Assembly (NCBI GenBank): GCA_903884425.1
Contig: CAISEP010000016.1
Location: 434,001 to 498,000, forward strand
Direction of reading: 5' to 3'
Length of the DNA: 64,000 nt
Source of the DNA: an uncultured Caulobacterales bacterium
GTDB taxonomy: Bacteria > Pseudomonadota > Alphaproteobacteria > Caulobacterales > Caulobacteraceae
The notes beneath the pieces are model-generated. The model saw only the letters and a list, made by a program, of their open reading frames with translations, was not told where the DNA came from and did no database searches. Below, in pieces: positions 31,203 to 39,947 of the stretch; position 1 is the first letter of the stretch; the number at the start of each line of letters is the position of its first letter. The position numbers were made by a program, and so were the translations under genes.

Positions 31203-32645
31203 ATGACCGGCTCCACGCCTCCCGCCGATCCCACGCCCCGCGCCGGGGGCCAGCTCGTCCTCGGCCGGGAGGAGTGGGTGGCCCTGCCGGATCTCGGCCT
31301 GCCGGCGATCCGGGCCAAGGTGGACACCGGGGCGCGGACCTCGGCCCTGCACGCCTATGGCCTGCAGACCTTCGGCCCGGCGGAGGCACCGTGGGTGCGG
31401 TTCCGGGTGCAACCCATCCCCGGACGGGCGGACGTGGACGTGGACTGCGCCGCCGAGATCGTGGACCGTCGGGCGGTGACCAGCTCCAACGGCGAGACCG
31501 AGGTGCGCCATGTGGTCCGCGCGGACCTGGTCCTGGCCGGACGGGCCGTCTCCGCGGAGGTGTCCCTCACCAATCGCGACGGCATGAGCAGCCGGATGCT
31601 GCTGGGCCGCCAGGCCCTGGAGGCCCTGGGTGCGGTGGTGGACCCCACGCTGGCGGAAACCCAGCCGGCCCTGGACTATGGGGTCTACCTGTCGGGTCCC
31701 GCCCGGACCGCCGCCCGCCCCTCCCTGCGGATCGCCCTTCTGACCGTGAATGCGGGGAACTATTCCAGCCGTCGGCTGATCGAGGCCGCGACGGCCCGCG
31801 GTCACCGGATCGATGCCATCGACACCACCCGCTGCTACATGAACATCAATGTGCTCGCCCCGTCGGTCCTGTATGACGGCGAGGTGCTCGAGCCCTATGA
31901 CGCGGTGATCCCCCGCATCGGGTCGCCCCTGACCGACTATGGGCTGGCCGTCGTCCGCCAGTTCGAGATGACCGGGGCCTTCTGCCTCAACCGGGCCGGG
32001 GCCATCGGTGCCGCGCGGGACAAGCTGCATGCCCTGCAGGTGCTGGCGCGCAAGGGGGTGGCCATGCCGACCACCGCCTTCGCCCGGTCACCGAAGGATA
32101 CCCGCCACGTGCTGGGCCTGGTGGGTGGCGCGCCGCTGGTGGTGAAGCTGCTGCAGGGCAGCCAGGGCCGCGGCGTGGTGCTGGCCGAGACTACGCAGGC
32201 TGCGGAATCGGTGATCTCCGCCTTCCGCGACCTGGAGGCCGACATCCTGGTGCAGGAGTTCGTGGCCGAGGCCGGGGGCGCGGATGTCCGCTGCTTCGTC
32301 ATCGGCGGACGGGTGGTGGCGGCCATGAAGCGCCAGGCCAAATTGGGCGACTTCCGCTCCAACCTGCACCAGGGGGGCGAGGCCCTGCCGGTGAAGATCA
32401 CCACCGCCGAGCGCGATCTGGCGGTGCGGGCGGTCCGGGCGCTCGGCCTGCAGGTCGCCGGCGTGGACATCCTGCGGGCCCATGACGGTCCCAAGGTGAT
32501 CGAGGTCAATGCCTCCCCCGGCCTGCAGGGGGTGGAGCGGGCCAGCGGAAAGGATGTCGCCGACCTGATCATCCGCCACCTGGAAGGCCGTGTTTCCCCC
32601 CTCGGCCCGTCGTCCCGGCCGCCGCTGGCGACCTCTGCCGGTTGA
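31203..32645 (+). CDS. rimK: RimB-RimK fusion: retropepsin-like protease domain plus S6 glutamate ligase
   Basis: 480-residue two-domain protein. Residues about 20-150 form a RimB/DUF785 (COG4067) aspartic-protease-like domain with [19 protein letters not shown] (Asp near 41) and [18 protein letters not shown]. Residues about 175-470 form a RimK ATP-grasp ligase ([40 protein letters not shown]-binding [31 protein letters not shown]). RimK adds glutamates to the C-terminus of ribosomal protein S6; RimB is its separate partner in pseudomonads. The reading frame is open back to 31038, but that extension covers the metK operator; ATG 31203 is used. It is divergent from metK. Confidence 0.88.
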   Translation: MTGSTPPADPTPRAGGQLVLGREEWVALPDLGLPAIRAKVDTGARTSALHAYGLQTFGPAEAPWVRFRVQPIPGRADVDVDCAAEIVDRRAVTSSNGETEVRHVVRADLVLAGRAVSAEVSLTNRDGMSSRMLLGRQALEALGAVVDPTLAETQPALDYGVYLSGPARTAARPSLRIALLTVNAGNYSSRRLIEAATARGHRIDAIDTTRCYMNINVLAPSVLYDGEVLEPYDAVIPRIGSPLTDYGLAVVRQFEMTGAFCLNRAGAIGAARDKLHALQVLARKGVAMPTTAFARSPKDTRHVLGLVGGAPLVVKLLQGSQGRGVVLAETTQAAESVISAFRDLEADILVQEFVAEAGGADVRCFVIGGRVVAAMKRQAKLGDFRSNLHQGGEALPVKITTAERDLAVRAVRALGLQVAGVDILRAHDGPKVIEVNASPGLQGVERASGKDVADLIIRHLEGRVSPLGPSSRPPLATSAG

Positions 32646-32723
32646 CCGAAGAGAGGCTTTGCGTCAGGCAGTCCGGACAGCGGCGGGATCGGCCGCGGAA
32701 CTCCTGGGGCGGCGAAGGGGCGG

Positions 32724-33785
32724 ATGCAGCAGTCGAGCGTGTCACGGGTGGCTCTCATCGTCCTGGCCGTGATCGCCGCCGGGGCCGCCATGAACTGGGC
32801 CGCGTCGATTCTCACCCCCCTGGTGCTGGCCCTGTTCCTCACCGTGCTGATCGACAGCTTTGCCCGGTTCCTCCAGCGACGGGCGCCGTTCATTCCGGAG
32901 TGGGCGGACCTGCCCCTGGCCCTGCTGATCTCCACCATCGGCTTCGCGGTCACGGTCTGGGTGGTGGTGGACAATGCCGCGGCCTTCTCCACCAAGCTGG
33001 TGGCCGACGCCCCGCGGCTGAACCACGCCCTGATGCAGGTGTCGGCCCTGGCCGGGGTCAAGGCCCCGCCCACGGTCGAGGCCCTGATCAACCAGATCAA
33101 TCCCGCCCGCTATTTCGGCGATGTGGCCCATGCCCTGCAGTCCTTTGCGGCGGGGGCGGTCTATGTGTTCATCTATACCGGCTTCCTGATCGCCGCCCGG
33201 GCCGGCCTGCGGGGCAAGGTGGACGCCCTGTGGCCGGTCCTGGAGGAGCGCGAGCAGGCCATCCTGGTCTTCAGCCGCATCCGCGACGGGGTGGAGCGCT
33301 ATCTCTGGATCCAGACGGTTTCGGGGGCGCTGATCGCGGTCCTGTCCTGGGCCCTGATGGCGGCTCTGGGTCTGCAGAACGCCACCTTCTGGGCCTTCCT
33401 GATCTTCATCATCGTGTTCGTCCCCGTGATCGGCGGACTGATCGCCGCCGCCCTGCCGCCCCTTTTCGCCCTGGTCCAGTTCCCGACCCTGTGGGAGCCG
33501 GTGGCCCTGTTCTGCGGCCTGCAGACCATCCTGTTCGTGGTGGGCAGCATCCTGTTGCCGCGGATGCAGCGGGACGGGCTGAACATCGACCCGGTGGTGG
33601 TGCTGCTGAGCCTGGCGGTCTGGGGGGCCATCTGGGGCATTCCCGGCATGTTCCTGTCCACGCCGCTGACGGTGACCGCGATCATCATCCTGGCCCAGTT
33701 CCCCAATGCCCGCTGGATCGCCGTCCTTTTGTCCGGCGACGGTCATCCTGAGCCGGCCGCCCCGACCGGCAGCGCCCCCCGGTGA
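32724..33785 (+). CDS. AI-2E family transporter (PerM/YdiK type)
   Basis: 353-residue inner-membrane protein with about eight hydrophobic segments: two near the N-terminus, one around 65-85, a pair near 140-165, and a C-terminal group with IIVFVPVIGGLIAA, FVVGSILLPRMQRDGLNIDPVVVLLSLAVWG and the family-typical PGMFLSTPLTVTAIIIL. Members act as autoinducer-2 exporters or Na+/H+ antiporters, and the substrate here cannot be told. It lies 78 bp after the RimB-RimK gene and is followed by its own terminator. Confidence 0.9.
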   Translation: MQQSSVSRVALIVLAVIAAGAAMNWAASILTPLVLALFLTVLIDSFARFLQRRAPFIPEWADLPLALLISTIGFAVTVWVVVDNAAAFSTKLVADAPRLNHALMQVSALAGVKAPPTVEALINQINPARYFGDVAHALQSFAAGAVYVFIYTGFLIAARAGLRGKVDALWPVLEEREQAILVFSRIRDGVERYLWIQTVSGALIAVLSWALMAALGLQNATFWAFLIFIIVFVPVIGGLIAAALPPLFALVQFPTLWEPVALFCGLQTILFVVGSILLPRMQRDGLNIDPVVVLLSLAVWGAIWGIPGMFLSTPLTVTAIIILAQFPNARWIAVLLSGDGHPEPAAPTGSAPR

Positions 33786-33796
33786 TCACCGGACCC

Positions 33797-33824
33797 TGGG
33801 CTCACGGAGAGCCCAAAGGTTTTT
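33797..33824 (+). terminator. Terminator after the AI-2E family gene
   Basis: Seven-bp stem TGGGCTC (33797-33803) and GAGCCCA (33809-33815) with a 5-nt loop, followed after four bases by five T (33820-33824). It begins 11 bp after the stop codon and separates the permease gene from the glutamate dehydrogenase leader. Confidence 0.6.
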
Positions 33825-33901
33825 GCGCCACCCCCCTCCCATCCCGGGCAAGGCTGCCTATCTATTGGGCGTCGGGCGCATCCCCCCTCGCCTGACCCAT
33901 C

Positions 33902-34031
33902 GCACGGCCCGCCCCCCTGGGGTGTCGTGCCGTCGCAGATGTTCCGTGGTGCCCCTCCACGGAACCCGCGCCGCCGGACGCCCCCCCGTCCGGCGGCGCT
34001 TTCGTCTGGGCCCGACCCGCCGGATTTTTTT
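33902..34031 (+). promoter_or_regulatory. Hairpin-rich leader with attenuator-like architecture upstream of NAD-glutamate dehydrogenase
   Basis: The 339-bp gap before the dehydrogenase holds a series of strong inverted repeats. GCACG/CGTGC pairs at 33902-33906 and 33926-33930. GTTCCGTGG/CCACGGAAC pairs at 33941-33949 and 33957-33965. A perfect 13-bp stem pairs 33968-33980 with 33987-33999. The segment TCCGGCGG inside that stem (33989-33996) can instead pair with CCGCCGGA at 34017-34024, which is directly followed by seven T (34025-34031). Mutually exclusive stems, one ending in a T-run, are the hallmark of a transcription attenuator. Alternatively the region may be a terminated small RNA. Confidence 0.5.
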
Positions 34032-34076
34032 GCCCCGACCCCTTGTTGAAGCTTCGCTAAGGAGGTTTAGGGTAAA

Positions 34077-34086
34077 TTCACGTGAA
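34077..34086. promoter_or_regulatory. Palindrome TTCACGTGAA in the glutamate dehydrogenase 5' region
   Basis: A perfect 10-bp palindrome 39 bp before the dehydrogenase start. It equals the core of the parS site but the flanks do not match the full 16-bp consensus (11 of 16 positions). A TTGAAG (34046-34051) / TAGGGT (34068-34073) pair with 16-bp spacing could be a promoter immediately upstream, so this may be an operator near the transcription start. Confidence 0.3.
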
Positions 34087-34124
34087 CCGATCCCGTTCAG
34101 AGGGTCGATAATTGCGGGAATCCC

Positions 34125-37100
34125 ATGACTTCCGACAAGCAAATCCCCTTTTCCCGGGAAAACCTCCTGGAAGCCTTCCGCGAACAGGGACGTTTCGGGT
34201 CGCTTTCGCCCACGCAACAGGACTTTGTCGATCAGGCCTTCGACGATGCCCGGGCCGATGAGCTTCCGGGGGTCTCCATCGGGGACCTGGCGGCCTGGCT
34301 GGTCCTGGCCTGGTCGGCAGCGGACCATCTGAACGGCGAACCCGTGATCCGCCTCTCGCCGGCGGTCGGAGCGTCCGGGCAGCCCCTGGGTCTGGACCTG
34401 CTGGTGGTGGCCCAGCCCGATGCCCCCTTCCTCGTGGACAGCGTGATGGGCGAGCTGGCGGACGGCGGCCTCGATGTCCGCGCCATGTTCCACCCGGTGG
34501 TCGCCACGCGGCGGGACGCGGCCGGGCAGCGGTCGGCGGAGGGCCACAGTCGCCGGGAATCCGTCATCATCGTCGCCATGGTCCCCGTGGGCGAGGACCG
34601 CCGGGACAGCGTGGTGGCCGGTGTCGCGGCGACGCTCGCCGATGTCCGCCAGGCCGTGGCCGATTTCGAACCCATGCGCGACCTCCTGCGTCAGACGACG
34701 GCGGAGCTGAAGCAGGCCCTCACGGCCGACGGCGCGGCGCTTGCCCGCTGGCTGAAGGCCCGCGGGTCCCGGGCCCCGGGGGCTCCGGCGGAGACGGTGG
34801 AGGAGTATCTCCACTTCCTGCGCTGGCTGGGGGAGGATCATTTCGTCTTCCTCGGTGCCCGGGTCTATGAATATCCCCGCCTCGCCAATGGCGACTATGC
34901 GCCGGAGGAGCCGGGCCACGGGGATGACGCCAGCCTGGGCGTGCTGCGGGACAACGAACTGGCGGTGCTGCGCCGGGCCAGCGAGCCGGCGCTGCTGACC
35001 TCGGAGCTGAAGGGCTATCTGGAGACTTCGGCCCCCCTGATCGTGGCCAAGTCCAACCTGCGCTCCCGCGTCCACCGGCGGACCTACATGGATTATGTGG
35101 GCGTGAAGCGCTACGCCCCGGACGGGGCCGCCATCGGCGAGGTGCGCTTCGTCGGCCTGTTCACCGCCGAGGCCTATGACGAGGCCGCCCGGGACATCCC
35201 CCTGATCCGCCGCAAGATCAGCCATGTGCTCGCCCGCGCCGGGGAGAACCCCAGCGCCCACAACGAGAAGCGACTGCGCAACATCATCGAGGGCTATCCC
35301 CGGGACGAACTCTTCCAGGCGGAGGAGGACGATCTCTACGACACCGCCATGGGCATCCTGCACCTGTTCGACCGGCCCCGCGCGCGGATCTTCGTCCGCC
35401 GGGATCCCTTCGACCGGTTCATCTCCGCCATCGTCTTCGTCCCCCGGGACCGGTACAATTCCGAGATGCGCCAGAAGGTCGGCCAACTGCTGGCCGAGGC
35501 CTGGGGCGGACGGGTCTCGGCCTATTACCCCAATTTCGGGACCGAGCCGCTTGCCCGGGTCCACTATGTGCTCGGCGTCACCCCCCGTCGCCATTCGGAG
35601 CCGGACCTGCGGGCCCTGGAGCAGTCGATCGACGAGATCACCCGCACCTGGACCGACCGCTTCGCCCAGGCCGCCCGCAGCGGCGGGGTGGAACCCGGCC
35701 GGGTGGCAGAGCTGCTGGCCCGCTATGCCGGCGCCTTCCCGCCCGGCTACCAGGCCCAGTACGACGCCGCCGAAGCCCTGCGCGATGCCGCCGAGATGGA
35801 TGCGCTGGACGCGGCCGAGGCACCCTTGCGGGTCCGCGGCTACCGGTTCGACGATGATCCGGCCACGTCCTTCCGCTTCAAGATCTATCACGCCGGTCAG
35901 GCCGTGCCCCTGTCGGAGGTCCTGCCCATCCTCGAGCACATGGGCCTGAAGGCCATTGTCGAGGAGGGCTTTCCCGTCCGCCGGGGGGACGCCCACGAGG
36001 CGGTCTGGGTCCACGAATTCGTGGTCGACGATCCCCGCGGGGCCCATCTCAGCTTTGCCGATGTGAAGGACCCCTTCGAGGAGACCTTCACCGCCGTCTG
36101 GACCGGCCAGGCGGAAAGCGACGGCTTCAACCGGCTGGTGATCGAGCTCGGTCTGCACTGGCGGGATGCGGCCCTGATCCGGGCGCTGGCCCGCTATCGC
36201 CAGCAGACCGGGCTGGACCCCAGCCAGGCCGTGCAGCAGGAAGCACTGCGGGACCACCCCGGCGTGGCGCGGCTGATCCTCGACCTGTTCCGGGTGAAGT
36301 TCCACCCGGGCATCGCCACCCTGCTGAAGGACCGGCGGGACCAGGCGGATGCGGTCTATGCGGAGATCAACACCGCGCTCCAGGCGGTGGAAAGCCTCGA
36401 CGCCGACCGGGCCCTGCGGCGCATGGCCCAGCTGGTGCACAGCCTGCAGCGCACCAACTTCTACCAGCGCCAGGCCGACGGCACGCCCAAGCCCTATATC
36501 AGCTTCAAGATCGCCAGCCGGGAGCTGGACGACCTGCCCCTGCCGAAGCCTTTCCGCGAGATCTTCGTCGCCGCCCCGCATGTGGAGGGAGTGCATCTGC
36601 GCTTCGGGCCGGTGGCCCGGGGCGGTTTGCGCTGGTCCGACCGGCGGGATGACTTCCGCACCGAGGTGCTGAGCCTGGTGAAGGCCCAGCAGGTGAAGAA
36701 CGCGGTGATCGTGCCGGTGGGCTCCAAGGGCGGCTTCTATCCCAAGCAACTGCCCCAGCAGGTGGGCACCGATGCCTGGCGGGCAGAGGGGGTGCGGGCC
36801 TATCGCACCTTCCTGTCCGGCCTCCTCGACATCACCGACAATCTCGACGCCGACGGCCAGGTGGTGCGGCCCATGAACGTCATCGCCTTCGACGGGGACG
36901 ACCCCTATCTCGTCGTCGCAGCCGACAAGGGCACGGCCACCTTCTCCGACATCGCCAACGGGGTGGCCCACGACTACGGCTTCTGGCTGGGGGATGCCTT
37001 CGCGTCCGGCGGCTCGGTGGGCTATGACCACAAGGCCATGGGCATCACCGCCCGCGGGGCCTGGGAAGCGGTGAAGCGCCACTTCCGCGAGCTGGGCAAG

Positions 37101-39041
37101 GACATCCAGACCGAGCCCTTCAGCTGCGTGGGCGTCGGCGACATGTCCGGCGACGTGTTCGGCAACGGCATGCTGCTGTCGCCGGTGACGAAGCTGGTGG
37201 CGGCCTTCGACCACCGGCACATCTTCCTCGATCCCGACCCGGACGTGGCGGCGGCCTTTGCGGAGCGCCAGCGCCTTTTCGCCCTGCCCCGGTCCTCCTG
37301 GGGGGATTACCGGACGGAGCTGTTGTCCAGGGGCGGGGCGATCATCCCGCGCAGCGCCAAGGTGGCCGAGCTGAGCCCCGAGGTCCGGGCCCTGCTCGCC
37401 GTCGAGGACGCGGAGATGGCTCCCACCGACCTGATCAAGGCCATCCTGCAGGCCCCGGTGGAGCTGCTCTATCTCGGCGGCATCGGCACCTATGTGAAGG
37501 CGGCCGGCGAAAGCCATGCCGAGGCCGGGGACAAGGCCAACGACGCCGTGCGCATCGATGCGACGGAGCTGCGCTGCAAGGTGGTCGGCGAAGGGGCCAA
37601 TCTGGGCTTCACCCAGGCCGGACGGATCGCCTATGCCCGCACCGGCGGCCGGATCAACACCGACGCCATCGACAATTCCGCCGGTGTCGACACCTCCGAC
37701 CACGAGGTGAACATCAAGATCCTCACCGGCCAGCTGGAGCGGGCGGGGACCCTGGACCGGGCGGCCCGGGACACGCTGCTGGCCAGCATGACCGACGAGG
37801 TGGCCGCCCATGTGCTGGCGCACAACTACGCCCAGACCCTGTGCCTCAGCCTGCAGGAGGCGGACGCGTCCCTGGAACTGGGGGTCCATGCCCAGTTCAT
37901 CAGCAATCTCGAGGCGGAAGGCCGCCTGGACCGCCGGGTGGAGGGCCTGCCCGACGCCAAGGGCTTCCACGACCTGAAGATGGCCGGGCGCGGCCTGTCC
38001 CGTCCGGAACTGGCCGTGCTCACCGCCTATGGCAAGCTGGAGCTGGACGCCGCCCTGGTGGCGTCGGATGCGGCCGAGGACCCGTGGTTCGAGCAGGTGC
38101 TGGTGGGCTATTTCCCCCATGCCCTCGCCCCCTATGAAGCGGACATGAAGCGCCACCGCCTGCGCCGGGAGATCATCTGCACCCGGCTGGCCAACCAGAT
38201 CGTGGACATGGCCGGGCCGACCTTCGCCTCGCGCATCCTGTTCACCTCCGGGGCCGGGGCCGGGGCGCTCGCCCGGACCTTCTTCGCCGCCCGGCAGATG
38301 TTCCGCCTCGACGACGCCTGGGCGCAGGTGGATGCCCTGGACCTGGTGATCCCTGCGGCCGCCCAGACGGCCCTCTATCGGGAGATCGCCCGCATCCAGC
38401 GGCGGCAGGTGTTCCGGCTGATCACCCGGCACAGCCTGACCGGTCGTCGGGATGACGGATCGGTGGACGGCCTGATCGCCACCTACCAGCCTGCCGCGGA
38501 CGCCCTGAAGGCCGCCGGCACCGCGGTCCTGTCCCCCTTCGAGCGGGAGGAGGTGGAGCGGACGGTGCAGCGTTTCCTCGGCCTCGGCGCGCCGGAGGAC
38601 CTGGCGCGGACCGTGGCGGGTCTGACCGCGATGATGGCCACGGTGGACATTGCCGACCTGGCGGCGGACACGCTCTGGCCCGTGACGGACCTGGCGCGTC
38701 TCTACCACCAGACCGGCGCGGCCTTCGGCTATGACCGCCTGCGGGCCTCGGCGGCGGCCCTGAACCCGGCGGACACCTACGAGCGGGCCGCGGTGCGCAG
38801 CCTGCTGGCGGACATGATCGAGGAGCAGGCCGCCCGAACCCGGGCCATTGCCAGGCTGGGCGGGCCGGCGGCGGGGACCGACGAGGGGTCGGTTCTCAAT
38901 GCCATCGAGGCCTGGATCCGTCCCCGCCGCGAGGCGGTGGAGCGCGGCCGCCGGGTCGTGCTGGACATCGAGCAGAGCGGCGACGGCTGGAGCTTCGCCA
39001 AGCTCACCCTCGCCCACGCGGCCTTGAGGGCGGCGGGGTAG
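34125..39041 (+). CDS. NAD-specific glutamate dehydrogenase, large (180 kDa) type
   Basis: 1,638-residue catabolic NAD-glutamate dehydrogenase (L-GDH180, GdhB-like), deaminating glutamate to 2-oxoglutarate. The long N-terminal part (about 1-700) contains ACT-like regulatory segments (LLVVAQPDAPFLVDSVMGELAD, about residue 85, and KIYHAGQAVPLSEVLPILEHMGL, about 585). The catalytic domain has VARGGLRWSDRRDDFRTE, the active lysine in VIVPVGSKGGFYPKQ (about 866), GVGDMSGDVFGNGML and GEGANLGFTQAGR. A helical C-terminal region completes the family length. The leader upstream suggests regulated transcription. An inverted repeat follows the stop. Confidence 0.98.
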   Translation: MTSDKQIPFSRENLLEAFREQGRFGSLSPTQQDFVDQAFDDARADELPGVSIGDLAAWLVLAWSAADHLNGEPVIRLSPAVGASGQPLGLDLLVVAQPDAPFLVDSVMGELADGGLDVRAMFHPVVATRRDAAGQRSAEGHSRRESVIIVAMVPVGEDRRDSVVAGVAATLADVRQAVADFEPMRDLLRQTTAELKQALTADGAALARWLKARGSRAPGAPAETVEEYLHFLRWLGEDHFVFLGARVYEYPRLANGDYAPEEPGHGDDASLGVLRDNELAVLRRASEPALLTSELKGYLETSAPLIVAKSNLRSRVHRRTYMDYVGVKRYAPDGAAIGEVRFVGLFTAEAYDEAARDIPLIRRKISHVLARAGENPSAHNEKRLRNIIEGYPRDELFQAEEDDLYDTAMGILHLFDRPRARIFVRRDPFDRFISAIVFVPRDRYNSEMRQKVGQLLAEAWGGRVSAYYPNFGTEPLARVHYVLGVTPRRHSEPDLRALEQSIDEITRTWTDRFAQAARSGGVEPGRVAELLARYAGAFPPGYQAQYDAAEALRDAAEMDALDAAEAPLRVRGYRFDDDPATSFRFKIYHAGQAVPLSEVLPILEHMGLKAIVEEGFPVRRGDAHEAVWVHEFVVDDPRGAHLSFADVKDPFEETFTAVWTGQAESDGFNRLVIELGLHWRDAALIRALARYRQQTGLDPSQAVQQEALRDHPGVARLILDLFRVKFHPGIATLLKDRRDQADAVYAEINTALQAVESLDADRALRRMAQLVHSLQRTNFYQRQADGTPKPYISFKIASRELDDLPLPKPFREIFVAAPHVEGVHLRFGPVARGGLRWSDRRDDFRTEVLSLVKAQQVKNAVIVPVGSKGGFYPKQLPQQVGTDAWRAEGVRAYRTFLSGLLDITDNLDADGQVVRPMNVIAFDGDDPYLVVAADKGTATFSDIANGVAHDYGFWLGDAFASGGSVGYDHKAMGITARGAWEAVKRHFRELGKDIQTEPFSCVGVGDMSGDVFGNGMLLSPVTKLVAAFDHRHIFLDPDPDVAAAFAERQRLFALPRSSWGDYRTELLSRGGAIIPRSAKVAELSPEVRALLAVEDAEMAPTDLIKAILQAPVELLYLGGIGTYVKAAGESHAEAGDKANDAVRIDATELRCKVVGEGANLGFTQAGRIAYARTGGRINTDAIDNSAGVDTSDHEVNIKILTGQLERAGTLDRAARDTLLASMTDEVAAHVLAHNYAQTLCLSLQEADASLELGVHAQFISNLEAEGRLDRRVEGLPDAKGFHDLKMAGRGLSRPELAVLTAYGKLELDAALVASDAAEDPWFEQVLVGYFPHALAPYEADMKRHRLRREIICTRLANQIVDMAGPTFASRILFTSGAGAGALARTFFAARQMFRLDDAWAQVDALDLVIPAAAQTALYREIARIQRRQVFRLITRHSLTGRRDDGSVDGLIATYQPAADALKAAGTAVLSPFEREEVERTVQRFLGLGAPEDLARTVAGLTAMMATVDIADLAADTLWPVTDLARLYHQTGAAFGYDRLRASAAALNPADTYERAAVRSLLADMIEEQAARTRAIARLGGPAAGTDEGSVLNAIEAWIRPRREAVERGRRVVLDIEQSGDGWSFAKLTLAHAALRAAG

Positions 39042-39060
39042 GGGTCTGCGTGGCAATGGG

Positions 39061-39143
39061 GTTCCCGGGTCAAGCCCGGGAATGACGAGTAAGATATTGA
39101 ATTATCTAAATTAAGTCGTCATTCTCGGGCTTGACCCGAGAAC
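39061..39143. repeat. REP-like long inverted repeat
   Basis: Two 28-bp arms, 39061-39088 and 39116-39143, are inverted copies matching at 26 of 28 positions. Each arm contains its own internal palindrome (CCCGGGTCAAGCCCGGG and its CTCGGG variant). The 27-bp spacer is AT-rich. Elements with this GGGTCAAGCCCG core followed by AATGACG are scattered in alphaproteobacterial genomes. Here it ends the dehydrogenase gene and lies over the 3' end of the convergent hydrolase gene, whose last codons it supplies. Confidence 0.85.
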
Positions 39144-39870
39144 CTCTGGCCGGACCGAGTGCCACCCCCGCCAGCAACCCCGCCACCCGCGCCTCCAGGT
39201 CCGGGCGGTAGCGGGTGCGGGGATCGCTGGCGGCATCGTCATCGAAGGAATGGGTGGCATCCGCGAACAGGTGCGTCTCCACCGGCACTCCGTCTGCCTC
39301 GAGCCGCGCAAGGGTGCGCAAGGGGGCCCGGGACCCGACCACCCTGTCCCGGCCGCACACCACCGCCGTCACCGGCGGGGTCGGCCCGCCCCAGCCCCGG
39401 CGGGGGGTGAGGGCCGGCGGGCCGCAATAGGGATAGACCAGCATCACCGCCGCCAGGGTCCGCAGCCGCTCCGCCCTGCCGGGCTCGTCTCCGGCCAGGG
39501 CGAGGGCATCCATGATCGTCCAGGCCCCGTGGCTCCAGCCCGCCGCCGTGATCCGGGCCGGATCCACCTCGTCCCGACCGGCCAGCCAGTCCAGGGCCGC
39601 GATCAGGTCCGCGGCCCGCGCCCGGCCGTGCAGGCGCAGGCCCGTGCACACGGTCAACTGCGCCGCCGTCCGTCCGATCCCCCGATGGGCAAAGCTGTCG
39701 ACGATCACCGCCAGCACGCCGGCGTCCCTGAGCGCTTTCGCATAGCGGCGCTGCAGGGGTTGCAGCCCGCCGCAACCGTGCAGCAGCAGGGTTGCGGGAA
39801 ACGGCCCCGGTCCGGCGGGACGGTACACCTCCAGCCGCAGAGGCAGGGTCGCGATCTCCGGTTCGCTCAT
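39106..39870 (-). CDS. Dienelactone-hydrolase-like alpha/beta hydrolase
   Basis: 254-residue alpha/beta hydrolase. The nucleophile elbow is AAGWSHGAW (Ser near 112), the acid is in CGRDRVVG (about 174) and the histidine in ADATHSFDDD (about 206). The oxyanion-hole strand is TLLLHGCGG. There is no obvious signal peptide. The start at 39868-39870 (MSEPEIATLPLRLEVYRP) is preferred over 39933, which overlaps the divergent dapF promoter region. The last 12 or so residues (GSRVKPENDDLI) are encoded by the inverted repeat, so the natural C-terminus was probably shorter or different. Substrate unknown. Confidence 0.85.
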   Translation of the reverse strand: MSEPEIATLPLRLEVYRPAGPGPFPATLLLHGCGGLQPLQRRYAKALRDAGVLAVIVDSFAHRGIGRTAAQLTVCTGLRLHGRARAADLIAALDWLAGRDEVDPARITAAGWSHGAWTIMDALALAGDEPGRAERLRTLAAVMLVYPYCGPPALTPRRGWGGPTPPVTAVVCGRDRVVGSRAPLRTLARLEADGVPVETHLFADATHSFDDDAASDPRTRYRPDLEARVAGLLAGVALGPARGSRVKPENDDLI

Positions 39871-39947
39871 GGTCTGGCCTGGTCCCCCGTATCCCCCTGA
39901 AGGGGCCTGGACGTGCAAAGCGCTGCCCGGCACGTTATATGACCCTC

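Noticed and set aside
33858-39056. Antisense open frame of 1,732 codons opposite the glutamate dehydrogenase gene, longer than the gene itself
   Set aside because: It is a high-GC artefact: stop codons are rare in the frame opposite G/C-ending codons. The translation is a Gly/His/Gln/Arg-rich string without domains, while the plus strand encodes a complete known family.
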